Positions 63,292 through 64,000 of a stretch of DNA of 64,000 nt are shown piece by piece. Source of the DNA: DATKNA01 sp963755755 (GTDB lineage: Bacteria > Actinomycetota > Actinomycetes > Actinomycetales > Kineosporiaceae); the NCBI GenBank assembly GCA_963755755.1, contig CAVWLJ010000004.1, positions 124,001-188,000 on the forward strand, written 5' to 3'. The notes beneath the pieces were generated by a model. That model saw nothing but the letters and a program-made list of their open reading frames with translations. It ran no database searches and was not told where the DNA came from. Position 1 is the stretch's first letter, and every line of letters starts with the position of its first letter. The position numbers were made by a program, and so were the translations under genes.

Positions 63292-64000
63292 GTGGCGACC
63301 TACACGTGTCCGGACGGGCACACCTCCGCCTCGGGCGACTACTGCGACGTGTGCGGTCTGCCGATCGCGGCGTCCGGCTCGGCGCCCGCGCCGGCGGCGG
63401 CGTCCGCGCCGCCCCGGCGGGCGCATCGCCGCCACCGCCCCCACTGCCCGGCTCCGGCGCCGCCCCCGCCGCACAGGCGTCCGCGCTCAGCCTCGACGAC
63501 CCGGCCGGCGCCGGCGGGGCCGCCGGTGCGCGCACCTGCCCCAACTGCGGCACCGACAACCTGCCCGGCGCGCTCTTCTGCGAGAACTGCGGCTACGACT
63601 TCACCACGGGGCAGATGCCGCGCCCGCTCACGCCGCCGGACGGGGTCCCCGTTCCGGACGCGCAGCCGGTGCCACCGCCCGATCCCGTCCCCGGCCGACA
63701 CGGGCGCGTCGACCCAGCCGCCGGCTCCGGACGCCGCGAGCTGGGTGGCCGAGATCTGGGTCGACCCCGACTGGTACGCCTCGCAGGGGGTCGCGGACCC
63801 GCTGCCCAGCGCCGGGGCGCCGGCGGTCGTGCCGCTGACGGACCGGACCCTGCTCATCGGCCGGACCTCGGCGAGCCGCAACATCCACCCGCAGATCGAC
63901 GTCTCCGCGGACACCGGCGTCTCCCGGCGCCACGCCCAGCTCACCACCGACGGGCAGCGCTGGTGGGTGGAGGACCTGCAGTCCTCGAACGGCACCTTCG
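63292..64000 (+). CDS. Zinc-ribbon FHA-domain protein, 3' end cut off, two frameshifts
   Basis: GTG start, TYTCPDGHTSASGDYCDVCG (zinc-binding C..H..CxxC). One shift near 63420 leads to frame 3 with SALSLDDPAGAGGAAGA and TCPNCGTDNLPGALFCENCG, a second ribbon; another near 63690 returns to frame 1 with ASWVAEIWVDPDWYASQGVA and an FHA domain: LLIGRTSASRNIHPQID, TGVSRRHAQL, WWVEDLQSSNGTF at the window edge. The FHA phosphothreonine-binding residues R, SRRH and SSNGT are intact. Like GarA/OdhI it may be a PknG target; the N-terminal ETTS-type phosphosite of GarA was not found. Confidence 0.85.
   Translation, partial: MATYTCPDGHTSASGDYCDVCGLPIAASGSAPAPAAASAPPRRAHRRHRPHCPAPAPPPPHRRPRSASTTRPAPAGPPVRAPAPTAAPTTCPARSSARTAATTSPRGRCRARSRRRTGSPFRTRSRCHRPIPSPADTGASTQPPAPDAASWVAEIWVDPDWYASQGVADPLPSAGAPAVVPLTDRTLLIGRTSASRNIHPQIDVSADTGVSRRHAQLTTDGQRWWVEDLQSSNGTF

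Overview
The window is about 64 kb of very GC-rich actinobacterial chromosome. Gene order and content point to a filamentous or sporulating lineage (Frankiales/Geodermatophilales-like; this is inference from synteny, no phylogeny was run). groES-groEL, a WhiB3-type WhiB, BldM, SigD, guaB2 and guaB3 follow the order seen in Streptomyces and Mycobacterium. pcrA, sucC-sucD, a PerM-like protein, purN-purH and a glnX-glnH-pknG block also match mycobacterial neighbourhoods. No tRNA, rRNA, insertion sequence, prophage or CRISPR array was seen.

Layout. 1-2.2 kb: partial nucleoside hydrolase and a THUMP-like methyltransferase. 2.2-4.4 kb: CIRCE-controlled groES-groEL. 4.5-8.8 kb: regulators (whiB3-like, CarH/LitR-like B12 regulator, bldM, sigD and its membrane anti-sigma factor). 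8.8-19.2 kb: guaB2, guaB3, glpD, small redox and membrane genes, SURF1, DUF3817, guaA. 19.2-27.9 kb, minus strand: a candidate polyuronate (alginate- or glucuronan-like) locus, made of a nucleotide-sugar dehydrogenase, a processive GT2 synthase, two beta-helix proteins (one AlgG-like with a DTHD motif) and a PL14-type lyase lipoprotein, followed by a serpin. 28.2-33.8 kb: sugar nucleotidyltransferase, two Nudix genes, an orphan adenine DNA methylase, a secreted protein, WrbA. 33.9-38.1 kb: an EsrISR-like envelope-stress system. 38.1-44.3 kb: LmbE-type deacetylase, hydrolase, pcrA, DUF4395 with a cysteine-containing leader peptide, lipase. 44.5-51.8 kb: B12-binding protein, sucCD, DUF6197-like, perM-like, purN, purH, DUF3017. 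51.9-64 kb: one tightly overlapped plus-strand operon (TelA, unknown, AAA ATPase, GlnX, GlnH, coiled coil, PknG, PP2C, vWA, FHA) that looks like an amino-acid-sensing Ser/Thr phosphorylation module.

Two properties run through the whole window. First, many genes start exactly 6-8 nt after a TANNNT-like -10 hexamer, so they are probably leaderless; this was used to choose starts. Second, many genes are broken by single-base indels that restore obvious homology in the next frame, including genes expected to be essential (purH, pknG). They are very dense in glnX/glnH (55.5-57.4 kb). Sequence or assembly error is the likeliest reason, so these genes are annotated as whole genes with the shift positions stated.
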